The notes under the pieces: model-generated
Told to the model about the DNA's origin: nothing
Databases searched by the model: none
What the model saw: only the letters and a program-made list of their open reading frames with translations
Position numbers and translations under genes: made by a program
Shown: positions 1 to 6,430 of the stretch, piece by piece
Layout: the number at the start of each line of letters is the position of its first letter
Position numbering within the stretch: position 1 is the first letter of the stretch
NCBI GenBank assembly: GCA_024280135.1
Contig: JAJRQS010000074.1
Location: 1 to 6,920, forward strand
DNA length: 6,920 bases
Source: Bacteroidota bacterium
GTDB taxonomy: Bacteria > Bacteroidota > Bacteroidia > Chitinophagales > Saprospiraceae
Reading direction: 5' to 3'

Positions 1-3000
1 AAAGATAGTGATGCAAATGCAACGGGTCTGACATCAACCTTTACATTGGGTGCAGGTGAAGATAATCCTTCATTAGATATGGGTGTATTCCAACCTGCCG
101 CTACGGGTTCAGTAGGCGACTTTGTATGGAATGATACGAATCAAGATGGTATTCAGGATATGGGTGAAGCAGGGATAGCAGGAGTAGTTGTTAACTTGTT
201 AGATGCCAATGGCAATCAAATAGCAACGACTACAACAGCAGCCGATGGTTCATATAGCTTTACAAATTTACCAGCAGGAGATTACCAAGTACAATTTGTT
301 TTGCCAAACGGCATGACCGCTTCTCCACAAACCAATGGCACAGTTGATGGCAGTGATGGAGACAATGCAGGTTTAACTAGTGTGTTTACATTAGGAGATG
401 GCGAACAGAATAATGATATTGATATGGGTGTTTATCAGCCTACAGGAACTGGTTCAATCGGTGATTTTGTATGGAATGATACAAACCAAGATGGTATTCA
501 GGATATGGGTGAAGCAGGGATAGAAGGAGTCGTTGTTAATTTGTTAGACGCCAATGGCAACCCAATAGCCACGACAACAACGGCAGCTGATGGTTCTTAC
601 AGCTTTACAAATTTACCAGCAGGAGATTACCAAGTACAATTTGTTTTGCCAAACGGCATGACCGCTTCTCCACAAACCAATGGCACAGCCGATGGCAGTG
701 ATGGAGACAATACCGGTTTAACTAGTGTGTTTACATTAGGAGACGGCGAACAGAATAATGATATTGATATGGGTGTATATCAACCTACAGGTACCGGTTC
801 AATCGGTAATTTTGTGTGGAATGATACCAACCAAGATGGTATTCAGGATATGGGTGAAGCAGGGATAGAAGGAGTAGTTGTTAACTTGTTAGATGCTAAT
901 GGTAATCAAATAGCAACGACTACAACGGCAGCCGATGGTTCTTACAGCTTTACAAATTTACCAGCAGGAGATTACCAAGTACAATTTGTTTTGCCAAACG
1001 GCATGACCGCTTCTCCACAAACCAATGGCACAGCTGATGGAAGTGATGGAGACAATGGAGGTTTAACTAGTGTGTTTACATTAGCAGACGGCGAACAGAA
1101 TAATGATATTGATATGGGTGTATTTGGATGTAACTGTACAGATATTGTAGCAGCAGACACCATGACATTTCAATCAAGTGGTACAGATATTCCAGTTTGT
1201 CTAGAGATAAGCATGACAGATGCTCAACTGTATGACATCGTATTAAATGGATTGCCATACAATAGTGGATTGAGTGCTTGTTCAGAAGATACTTTAGTTT
1301 ACTACTCTTTATTTGGTGCAGGAAACGGAACGAATGGCCCTTATCATTTAGATTTCTGGAAAGTAAATGGTGTTGATTTTGCTGGAGACTTTGCAGATAT
1401 CAATGCCTTAGCAGACTCAATGAATGTATGGGATCCTAACGGTAATTGGGTTGTTAATTTTAATACCATCAGTGGTGGTATTTGGAATCCAAGTATTTAT
1501 GGCAACATGGATATTAGGACAATCGGTTCCGGGCAAGTAACGCATATTGATATAAATTCTACTTCTGTGATGACAGGTTCTGAAATGACAGTGCCTGGTA
1601 CAGTTGGAATAAATGAAGTTGTTTTTGTTGATAAGAACAATCCATGTTGTACAGATACGATTATTGTAGTTGTAGAAGGTCTTTTGCCGCAAGGAAGCAT
1701 TGGAGACTTTGTTTGGTTAGATAGCAATGGAGATGGTGTTCAAGATGCAGGTGAATCAGGCATGGCAAATGTAACGGTTGAGTTATTAGATGGAAACGGA
1801 AATGTAATAGCTACAACAATGACAGATGATAATGGCTTTTATTCTTTTACAGGATTAGATGCTGGAGATTATCAAGTGCACGTTGATTTAGCGGGTCAGA
1901 CAGCCTCTCCCCAAGGAGCAGGTACTACAGATACAGATAGTGATATAAATGCGACTGGCTATACAACTGTATTTACACTAGGAGCAGGAGAAACTAAAAC
2001 TGATATTGATGCTGGTTTAATTCCATGTGCAAATTGTACAGATATTGTAGCAGTGGATACGATGAATTTCGCACCTAGCTTAACGGACATCAAAGCTTGT
2101 CTTCCAATTAGTATGACAGACGCGCAACTATATGACATCATCTTAAATGGTTTACCATACAATGACGGTCTTAGTGCTTGTGCAGAGGATACTTTAGTTT
2201 ACTATTCTTTATTTGGAGCAGGAAACGGAACGAATGGTCCTTATCATTTAGATTTCTGGAAAGTAAATGGTGTTGATTTTGCTGGAGACTTTGCAGATAT
2301 CAATGCCTTAGCAGACTCAATGAATGTATGGGATCCTAACGGAAATTGGATTGTTAATTTTAATACCATCAGTGGTGGTATTTGGAACCCAAGTATTTAT
2401 GGTAACATGGATATTAAGACAATCAGTTCTGGGCAAGTAACGCATATTGAGATTAATTCTACCTCTGTGATGACAGGTTCTGAAATGACTATTCCTGGTA
2501 CTGTAGGGATTAATACAGTAGTTTTTGTTGACCAAAACAATACTTGTTGTAGAGATACAATTATTATGATTGTAGCAGGAAATAATACTGTCATTGCAAA
2601 GAACGATGTGAATCAAACAGAAATGGGTACATCAGTTGTTGGTCAGGTATTGACAAATGATGTTGACCCTGAAGGCAATAACCTTACGGTAAATACAACC
2701 CTTGTTTCTGGACCGACTAACGGTATGGTTATCATCATGCCTGATGGAACATATTCTTATATTCCAAATGCAGGATTTACAGGACATGATGTATTTGAAT
2801 ACGAAGTATGTGATGACGGTACGCCCCAAGCTTGTGATACTGCGAGAGTAGATATTACGGTATTCGGAGTACAAGGAGAGAATAACCCTCCAGTCGGAAT
2901 AGCGGATCATTATTTGACGACAGTTGATAATCCTGTAACAGGAAGCTTACTGCCAAATGATAGTGACCCTGACGGAGATGTATTAACTATTAATACAACA

Positions 3001-4911
3001 CCCGTAACCAATCCAACAAACGGTACAGTGGTGATAAACCCAGATGGTACTTATACATATACGCCGAATGCAGGCTTTGAAGGAGAAGATGAATTTACAT
3101 ATGAAATATGTGATGATGGCACACCTTCGATGTGTGATACTGTAGTGGTGACAATAGATGTGTTACCCAATACAGGTGTGAACACAACCGTAGCTACTGA
3201 TGATGCAGGTACAGGTAAAATCAATGAAAATATTACGGGTAGCCTTACAGCAAATGATACCGACCCAGAAGGGAATACACAAACCGTTAATGTAACACCC
3301 ACAACGGATCCAACTCATGGTACTGTAGTTATTAATATTGATGGAACTTATACTTATACGCCAAATGAGGATTTCTATGGCAATGACCAATTTCAATATG
3401 AAGTATGTGATGATGGTACTCCACAAGCATGTGATATTGCCACGGTTTACTTGACTATCATGAGTGAAAATTCAGTGGTTGCGAAGAATGATATTAACCA
3501 AACTTTGGTCAATGTCCCTGTGACTGGATCTGTATTGACGAACGATGATGACCCACAAGGAAATTCATTTGCTGCTTTGACAACTTTGATTAGCCAACCA
3601 CAACACGGTACGGCTACAATCGGAACAGATGGTGTATATACTTATACACCTGATACGGATTATGACGGAACAGATGTATTTACCTATACCATTTGTGATA
3701 ATGGATTGCCACAAGCTTGTGATACCGCAGATGTATTTATCTCAATCATTGCGATTGATACGACAAAGAACAATCCTCCGATTGGTGTAGTAGATGATGG
3801 TAAGACGTTGGTTGATGTAGAATTAACAGGTCATATCACTACAAATGATGGAGACCCAGATGGAGACGGAATTGTTATTGATACCATTCCTTTTGTTCCG
3901 CCTTCAAACGGTACTGTAAAAATCAATCCAGATGGCTCTTATACTTATAAGCCAAATGCTGGATTTATTGGGCAAGATACTTTCTTCTATATTGTTTGCG
4001 ATGATGCAGTGCCACCACTTTGTGATACTTCCATGGTTATCATTGAAGTCCTTCCAGACAATGGTGAAAATATTGTTTTTGCCAATGACGACACTGGATT
4101 TGGAAAGATGAATACCATCATCTCTGGTAGCATGGTGTTGAATGATTTTGACCCGCAAGCGGATAACTTCACAGCGTCTATTACGCCAGTAAGTAATCCA
4201 TCTAACGGTACAGTCATGCTTAATGCAGATGGTACATACAATTATACACCGAATACTGATTTCTTTGGGAATGATGAATTTGTTTATGCAATATGTGATG
4301 ATGGTTTGCCGCAAGCATGTGATACGGCTACGGTTTACTTAACCATATTCCCTGGAGCTCCTCAAGAGCCTGGAATCATAGCTGTCGATGATGTAGATAC
4401 AACCTATAAGGATACACCAGTAGTGATTGATATCTTGATTAATGACAATATTCCTTCGGATGTATTTGATGTGAATATTATTACAAACCCGTCACACGGT
4501 TCAGTTACTTATGATAGTTTAGGTGTATTGACTTACTATCCAGAGGAAGGATATTGCAGTAATGTACCAGATGAGTTTGAGTATGAAGTTTGTACAAGTA
4601 CTATTTGTGATACGGCATTAGTTCAAGTATATGTGCTATGTCCTGAGTTGGTCTTTCTCAATGGTTTCTCACCAAACCATGACGGTGTCAATGACTTCTT
4701 TGTAATCAACGGAGTTGGAGACTACCCAAATAATATCCTTAAAGTCTATAACAGGTGGGGTAATCTAGTGTATGAAAAAGATCGCTATGATAACACTTGG
4801 GATGGTAGTTGGATACAAGACAGTGCACCTGTCCCAGATGGAACTTACTTTTATGTTTGGGATAATGGAGAAGGCAAACGCTTTAGCGGTTATGTCGAAA
4901 TACATAGATAA
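1..4911 (+). CDS. Giant modular T9SS-secreted surface protein (SdrD-B-like and cadherin/Ig-like repeats), 5'-partial
   Basis: Frame 1 is open from the first base to the TAA at 4909-4911, giving 1636 visible residues. The gene starts upstream: residues 1-34 are already the tail of a repeat, and no signal peptide is present. Domain order by visible residue: SdrD-B-like tail 1-34; three SdrD-B-like repeats 35-375 with the calcium-loop-like pattern DxNxDGxxDxGE; cysteine-rich module B1 377-563; SdrD-B-like repeat 565-675; module B2 676-861; seven cadherin/Ig-like (tandem-95) domains 862-1548, most with NDxDPxG and DGTYxYxPN; T9SS type B sorting domain 1549-1636. Proteins of this build cross the outer membrane by the type IX system and act outside the cell or on its surface. 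Adhesion or matrix scaffolding is inferred from architecture. No catalytic domain is visible. A hairpin terminator follows 25 bp after the stop, so this is the last gene of its transcript. Confidence 0.95.
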   Translation, partial: KDSDANATGLTSTFTLGAGEDNPSLDMGVFQPAATGSVGDFVWNDTNQDGIQDMGEAGIAGVVVNLLDANGNQIATTTTAADGSYSFTNLPAGDYQVQFVLPNGMTASPQTNGTVDGSDGDNAGLTSVFTLGDGEQNNDIDMGVYQPTGTGSIGDFVWNDTNQDGIQDMGEAGIEGVVVNLLDANGNPIATTTTAADGSYSFTNLPAGDYQVQFVLPNGMTASPQTNGTADGSDGDNTGLTSVFTLGDGEQNNDIDMGVYQPTGTGSIGNFVWNDTNQDGIQDMGEAGIEGVVVNLLDANGNQIATTTTAADGSYSFTNLPAGDYQVQFVLPNGMTASPQTNGTADGSDGDNGGLTSVFTLADGEQNNDIDMGVFGCNCTDIVAADTMTFQSSGTDIPVCLEISMTDAQLYDIVLNGLPYNSGLSACSEDTLVYYSLFGAGNGTNGPYHLDFWKVNGVDFAGDFADINALADSMNVWDPNGNWVVNFNTISGGIWNPSIYGNMDIRTIGSGQVTHIDINSTSVMTGSEMTVPGTVGINEVVFVDKNNPCCTDTIIVVVEGLLPQGSIGDFVWLDSNGDGVQDAGESGMANVTVELLDGNGNVIATTMTDDNGFYSFTGLDAGDYQVHVDLAGQTASPQGAGTTDTDSDINATGYTTVFTLGAGETKTDIDAGLIPCANCTDIVAVDTMNFAPSLTDIKACLPISMTDAQLYDIILNGLPYNDGLSACAEDTLVYYSLFGAGNGTNGPYHLDFWKVNGVDFAGDFADINALADSMNVWDPNGNWIVNFNTISGGIWNPSIYGNMDIKTISSGQVTHIEINSTSVMTGSEMTIPGTVGINTVVFVDQNNTCCRDTIIMIVAGNNTVIAKNDVNQTEMGTSVVGQVLTNDVDPEGNNLTVNTTLVSGPTNGMVIIMPDGTYSYIPNAGFTGHDVFEYEVCDDGTPQACDTARVDITVFGVQGENNPPVGIADHYLTTVDNPVTGSLLPNDSDPDGDVLTINTTPVTNPTNGTVVINPDGTYTYTPNAGFEGEDEFTYEICDDGTPSMCDTVVVTIDVLPNTGVNTTVATDDAGTGKINENITGSLTANDTDPEGNTQTVNVTPTTDPTHGTVVINIDGTYTYTPNEDFYGNDQFQYEVCDDGTPQACDIATVYLTIMSENSVVAKNDINQTLVNVPVTGSVLTNDDDPQGNSFAALTTLISQPQHGTATIGTDGVYTYTPDTDYDGTDVFTYTICDNGLPQACDTADVFISIIAIDTTKNNPPIGVVDDGKTLVDVELTGHITTNDGDPDGDGIVIDTIPFVPPSNGTVKINPDGSYTYKPNAGFIGQDTFFYIVCDDAVPPLCDTSMVIIEVLPDNGENIVFANDDTGFGKMNTIISGSMVLNDFDPQADNFTASITPVSNPSNGTVMLNADGTYNYTPNTDFFGNDEFVYAICDDGLPQACDTATVYLTIFPGAPQEPGIIAVDDVDTTYKDTPVVIDILINDNIPSDVFDVNIITNPSHGSVTYDSLGVLTYYPEEGYCSNVPDEFEYEVCTSTICDTALVQVYVLCPELVFLNGFSPNHDGVNDFFVINGVGDYPNNILKVYNRWGNLVYEKDRYDNTWDGSWIQDSAPVPDGTYFYVWDNGEGKRFSGYVEIHR
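103..1125 (+). repeat. Three tandem SdrD-B-like repeats, 345-bp period
   Basis: Repeat starts (TGSxG) lie at 103, 448 and 793, an exact 345-bp (115-residue) period. The third unit ends near 1125, where the cysteine module begins. Each unit reads GDFVWNDTNQDGIQDMGEAG (N for D in the third), then a strand-rich core (NLLDANGN, DGSYSFTNLPAGDYQV) and a tail ending DIDMGV. This resembles the SdrD B-like / SD-repeat family, whose DxNxDGxxD loop binds calcium in characterised members. An 88-bp stretch is identical in all three copies (256-343, 601-688, 946-1033). Bases 1-102 are the end of a further, more diverged copy, so the array extends upstream. Confidence 0.93.
1129..1692 (+). repeat. Six-cysteine module, copy B1 (unassigned domain)
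   Basis: This in-frame module of about 187 residues has no family I can name. It starts CNCTDIV and ends CCTDTIIVVV. Its six cysteine codons are at 1129, 1135, 1198, 1279, 1645 and 1648. The central part is rich in aromatics, Gly and Asn (GPYHLDFWKVNG, MNVWDPNGNW, IWNPSIYGNM) and looks like a beta fold. The terminal hydrophobic strand resembles the last strand of secreted Ig-like domains. It sits between SdrD-B-like repeats 3 and 4. An extracellular, disulfide-bonded binding or spacer domain is inference. Confidence 0.7.
1693..2025 (+). repeat. Fourth, diverged SdrD-B-like repeat
   Basis: This 111-residue unit starts GSIGDFVWLD and keeps the loop DSNGDGVQDAGE and the core FYSFTGLDAGDYQV. It ends in TDIDAGLIP. 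It is clearly homologous to the tandem units at 103-1125 but much more diverged in both DNA and protein. It lies between the two copies of the cysteine module, so B1 and B2 are joined by one SdrD-B-like spacer. Confidence 0.88.
2026..2583 (+). repeat. Six-cysteine module, copy B2 (unassigned domain)
   Basis: This is the second copy of the module at 1129-1692. From the second cysteine onward all equivalent positions lie exactly 900 bp downstream of copy 1: cysteines at 2035, 2098, 2179, 2545 and 2548. The first cysteine (2026) is shifted by one codon (CANC against CNC). The central part is nearly identical in DNA: 2221-2460 differs from 1321-1560 at few positions, and I count four differences over the first 180 bp. 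The two ends have diverged more. It is followed directly by the cadherin/Ig-like array. Confidence 0.72.
2584..4374 (+). repeat. Six cadherin/Ig-like (tandem-95 type) domains in two a-b-c blocks
   Basis: Domain starts are near 2584, 2881, 3178, 3469, 3769 and 4069, each about 97-102 residues. Most carry NDxDPxG near the middle and a DGTYTYTPN-like strand, and all carry a paired-cysteine hairpin late (C-x7-C, as in CDDGTPQACD). This is the tandem-95 / bacterial cadherin-like repeat class, usually extended calcium-stiffened rods in secreted proteins. Domains 1 and 4 share VAKNDxNQT-like openings, domains 2 and 5 share NNPPxG and PNAGFxGxD, and domains 3 and 6 share DDxGxGK, GND and ATVYLTI. The six therefore form a three-domain block present twice, offset 885-891 bp. 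Confidence 0.88.
4375..4644 (+). other. Seventh, divergent cadherin/Ig-like domain
   Basis: This 90-residue domain (IIAVDDVDTT to VLCP) keeps the outline of the preceding domains: a VDD opening, an ILINDN turn, NPSHGSV, LTYYPEEGY and FEYEVC. It lacks the NDxDPxG motif. Its late cysteine pair is spaced C-x4-C (CTSTIC) instead of C-x7-C. Two further cysteines appear, in GYCSN and VLCP. It lies next to the sorting domain and probably forms the C-terminal cap of the rod. The cap role is inference. Confidence 0.75.
4645..4908 (+). other. T9SS type B sorting domain (gliding motility-associated C-terminal domain)
   Basis: The last 88 residues match the C-terminal sorting signal of the gliding-motility-associated (CHU_C / type B) class. 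Visible motifs are FSPNHDGVND, VYNRWGNLVYE, NTWDGSW, PDGTYFYVW and a final GYVEIHR. In this class the domain directs passage through the type IX secretion system and commonly leads to surface attachment or release. It is complete and ends at the natural stop codon. This part identifies the phylum most firmly. Confidence 0.95.
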
Positions 4912-4936
4912 GAATTTCCTTGCGGAAAATGATATT

Positions 4937-4970
4937 AAAAAAAGGCTACTCGAAAGAGTAGCCTTTTTTT
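4937..4970. terminator. Bidirectional intrinsic terminator between convergent genes
   Basis: A perfect stem GGCTACTC (4944-4951) / GAGTAGCC (4956-4963) closes a GAAA tetraloop on the plus strand. It is flanked by seven A (4937-4943) and seven T (4964-4970), so the pairing can extend to 15 bp and each strand ends in a U-tract. It lies 25 bp after the stop of the giant gene and 45 bp beyond the stop of the converging YceI-family gene, so it can end transcription from both sides. Confidence 0.93.
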
Positions 4971-5015
4971 GTTTTAGAAACGATTTAAAATAGGAGAGGG
5001 CATTAGCTTCATTGT

Positions 5016-5558
5016 TTAAAGCTTTTTCAATTCAGCCGCTACATTAATCTGAACAGTTTTTGCAATCTTACCTTTTACCATGGAAGGAATCTTAATACCA
5101 TAGTCAGCTAAAACAACATCAAAATTGGCGGAAGCTTCATAGAGATCTCCTTTTTGGGTAATAGTAGCTGGAACCGTTACTTCATGCGTAACACCATGTA
5201 AAGTTAAGTTGCCCGTAACAGAAGTCTGAATAGGACCGGCTTTCGAGAAATCAATATCATCCACAAATTTTCCTTTAAAAGTTGCTTTGGGAAATTTAGA
5301 ACTCTCCATATAATTCTCATTAAAATGCTCTTGCATCAAGGCTTTCTTAAATAAGAACCCTTTGACTAATACGGCCAATTGTATCTTTTTAGATTGGGTA
5401 TCTATCACAAAACTGGCTGTCTTGTTTACGGCTTTAATTTGCTCTAATTTAGCATCAGAGTGAAAAGAAATTGTGGCTTTTCTAGTCCCTATTTTTTGGG
5501 CATCTGCTTGCGCAAAAAAGAAAAGGGTACAAAAAGCAAGGAGCATGAATTTTTTCAT
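5016..5558 (-). CDS. Secreted YceI-family protein
   Basis: The product has 180 residues, close to the usual size for the family, and starts with a signal peptide (MKKFMLLAFCTLFFFAQADA) probably cut after A20. The mature part shows YceI features: TISFHSDA at 29-36, HFNENYMESSKFPKATFKG at 78-96, GNLTLHGVTHEVTVP at 116-130 and FDVVLADYGIKIP at 146-158. YceI proteins fold as a lipocalin-like beta barrel that can bind long isoprenoid or other lipophilic molecules in characterised members. The ligand here is unknown. The start codon is 10 bp beyond the stop of the OB-fold gene, which implies co-transcription. No clear Shine-Dalgarno is seen, which is usual for the phylum. The gene ends facing the shared terminator at 4937-4970. 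Confidence 0.93.
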   Translation of the reverse strand: MKKFMLLAFCTLFFFAQADAQKIGTRKATISFHSDAKLEQIKAVNKTASFVIDTQSKKIQLAVLVKGFLFKKALMQEHFNENYMESSKFPKATFKGKFVDDIDFSKAGPIQTSVTGNLTLHGVTHEVTVPATITQKGDLYEASANFDVVLADYGIKIPSMVKGKIAKTVQINVAAELKKL

Positions 5559-5568
5559 ATACGTTTTT

Positions 5569-5982
5569 TTAGTTTTTTATGACACATCTGTCTAATACCA
5601 CATCCATCAAATAACCACTACAAAGCCCTTTCAGATTGACAGATTGTCCAACTTTAAGGCTTTTTGAATTATGTTTGACCAATGGGTCTAGGTTGCAAAT
5701 AATAGAAGACATATCGTTTTCTGTTGCTAAAATAACGGTTGTTTCGCCCATTTCATTCTTTTCTAGTTCCTTTATGACTCCATTAACGATTATGAGTTTA
5801 TCTAAATAGAGTTCATTTGCCTTTGTTTCATCATTTTCGAAGGCAATGAGCAAGTCATTACTTTTGATCCTGAGATCTTCTTTGGAGGCCGCAATGTCTT
5901 GGTGGGGTTTATTCCACTGAAAGTAGCCATAGATGCCACCGAGTATGGCCAGTCCTAAAATTAATAGTACTATTTTTTTCAT
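5569..5982 (-). CDS. Membrane-anchored OB-fold (tRNA_anti-like) protein
   Basis: The product has 137 residues. An N-terminal hydrophobic segment (about residues 4-21) follows MKK. No lipobox cysteine is present, so it is likely an uncleaved anchor or a signal peptide. Residues 57-137 look like a small OB-fold: ELYLDKLIIVNGVIKELEK, TTVILATEN, LKVGQSVNLKGLCSGY and VVLDRCVI. This matches my recollection of the tRNA_anti-like family found widely in Bacteroidota. That name reflects fold similarity only, and export makes tRNA binding unlikely. Cysteines are at 96, 121 and 133. The gene lies 10 bp upstream of the YceI-family gene and 79 bp downstream of the cytochrome pair, across a palindrome. The biochemical role is unknown. 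Confidence 0.8.
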   Translation of the reverse strand: MKKIVLLILGLAILGGIYGYFQWNKPHQDIAASKEDLRIKSNDLLIAFENDETKANELYLDKLIIVNGVIKELEKNEMGETTVILATENDMSSIICNLDPLVKHNSKSLKVGQSVNLKGLCSGYLMDVVLDRCVIKN

Positions 5983-6000
5983 CTTATTGGGGTTTGTAAC

Positions 6001-6038
6001 TACCTGTAGAGATGTCTTGCAAAACGTCTCTACAGGTA
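6001..6038. repeat. 38-bp near-perfect palindrome (REP/MITE-like) in the 79-bp intergenic gap
   Basis: The arms TACCTGTAGAGATGT (6001-6015) and ACGTCTCTACAGGTA (6024-6038) pair over 15 positions with one mismatch (6013/6026), which is a G-U pair in the plus-strand RNA. The centre CTTGCAAA contains the palindrome TTGCAA, so apart from 6013/6026 and 6016/6023 the whole 38 bp is symmetric. The arm core GTAGAGACGT resembles dispersed palindromic repeats I recall from Bacteroidota and cyanobacterial genomes. There is no T-run on the minus-strand exit side, so a classic terminator is unlikely. Confidence 0.85.
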
Positions 6039-6061
6039 TGTCACGTTTCTACTACGAATGG

Positions 6062-6430
6062 TCAATTATCCAAAGCACCTTGTTCGATCCAAGCGGCTAC
6101 TTTCTTGATTGTACAATCATCCAGTTTGTCTTGATTCTTAGGCATTGGAGAAATACCGGACTGGTGTTGGATAGATTTTAAAAATGCCTCATTATCCACA
6201 TAAGATTTGACGGCCGCATAGCCTTCCATAATGACTCCTCCTTGATTGGCAGCGGTACTGTGACAACTCAAACAATGAAAATCCAATATAGGCAGAATGT
6301 CTTCCGTGTAACTCATGCTATCGGTCACACAAACAGCCAATTCCGGATACAAATCTTCTGCATTGTCATAATAACAGGAACTACTAGAAAGTCCCAATGC
6401 AAGCATAAAACCTATTACCAAGTACTTCAT
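6062..6430 (-). CDS. Mono-heme cytochrome c-like lipoprotein (CxxCH)
   Basis: The product has 122 residues. A signal peptide ends in GLSSSSC with C19 as the likely lipidated cysteine. The lipobox is weak because position -3 is Ser. The mature start YYDNAEDLYPE is a signature I recall from Bacteroidota cytochrome-like lipoproteins. Haem attachment is at C53-L-S-C56-H57. M96 in SPMPKN is the likely distal ligand, and the C-terminal helix KKVAAWIEQGALDN is typical of class I cytochrome c folds. Two extra cysteines (34 and 106) could form a disulfide. The ATG directly abuts the TAA of the upstream cytochrome gene (TAAATG), so translation is probably coupled. Envelope electron transfer is the likely role; the partners are unknown. 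Confidence 0.88.
   Translation of the reverse strand: MKYLVIGFMLALGLSSSSCYYDNAEDLYPELAVCVTDSMSYTEDILPILDFHCLSCHSTAANQGGVIMEGYAAVKSYVDNEAFLKSIQHQSGISPMPKNQDKLDDCTIKKVAAWIEQGALDN

Noticed and set aside
46..48. A TTG codon that could be taken as the start of the giant gene
   Set aside because: The frame is open to base 1, the codons before it encode the tail of a homologous repeat (GLTSTFTLG), and no signal peptide follows. It is an internal leucine codon.
103..1125. Regularly spaced repeats as a possible CRISPR array
   Set aside because: The period is 345 bp, the repeats are translated in frame as protein domains, and there are no short repeats with unique spacers.
972..4314. Several minus-strand open frames of 60-136 codons inside the giant gene
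   Set aside because: They recur at the same place within each repeat, have low-complexity or Ile/Cys/Ser-rich composition with no domain, and run antisense to a clearly coding frame. They are by-products of repetitive codon use.
4772..4993. A 73-codon plus-strand frame overlapping the end of the giant gene
   Set aside because: It lies out of frame over the conserved T9SS sorting domain and runs through the terminator hairpin. Its sequence resembles no protein family.
6001..6038. Palindrome as an intrinsic terminator of the cytochrome transcript
   Set aside because: On the minus strand the hairpin is followed by a mixed sequence (GTTACAAACCCC) with no T-run, so it lacks the U-tract needed for a standard terminator.
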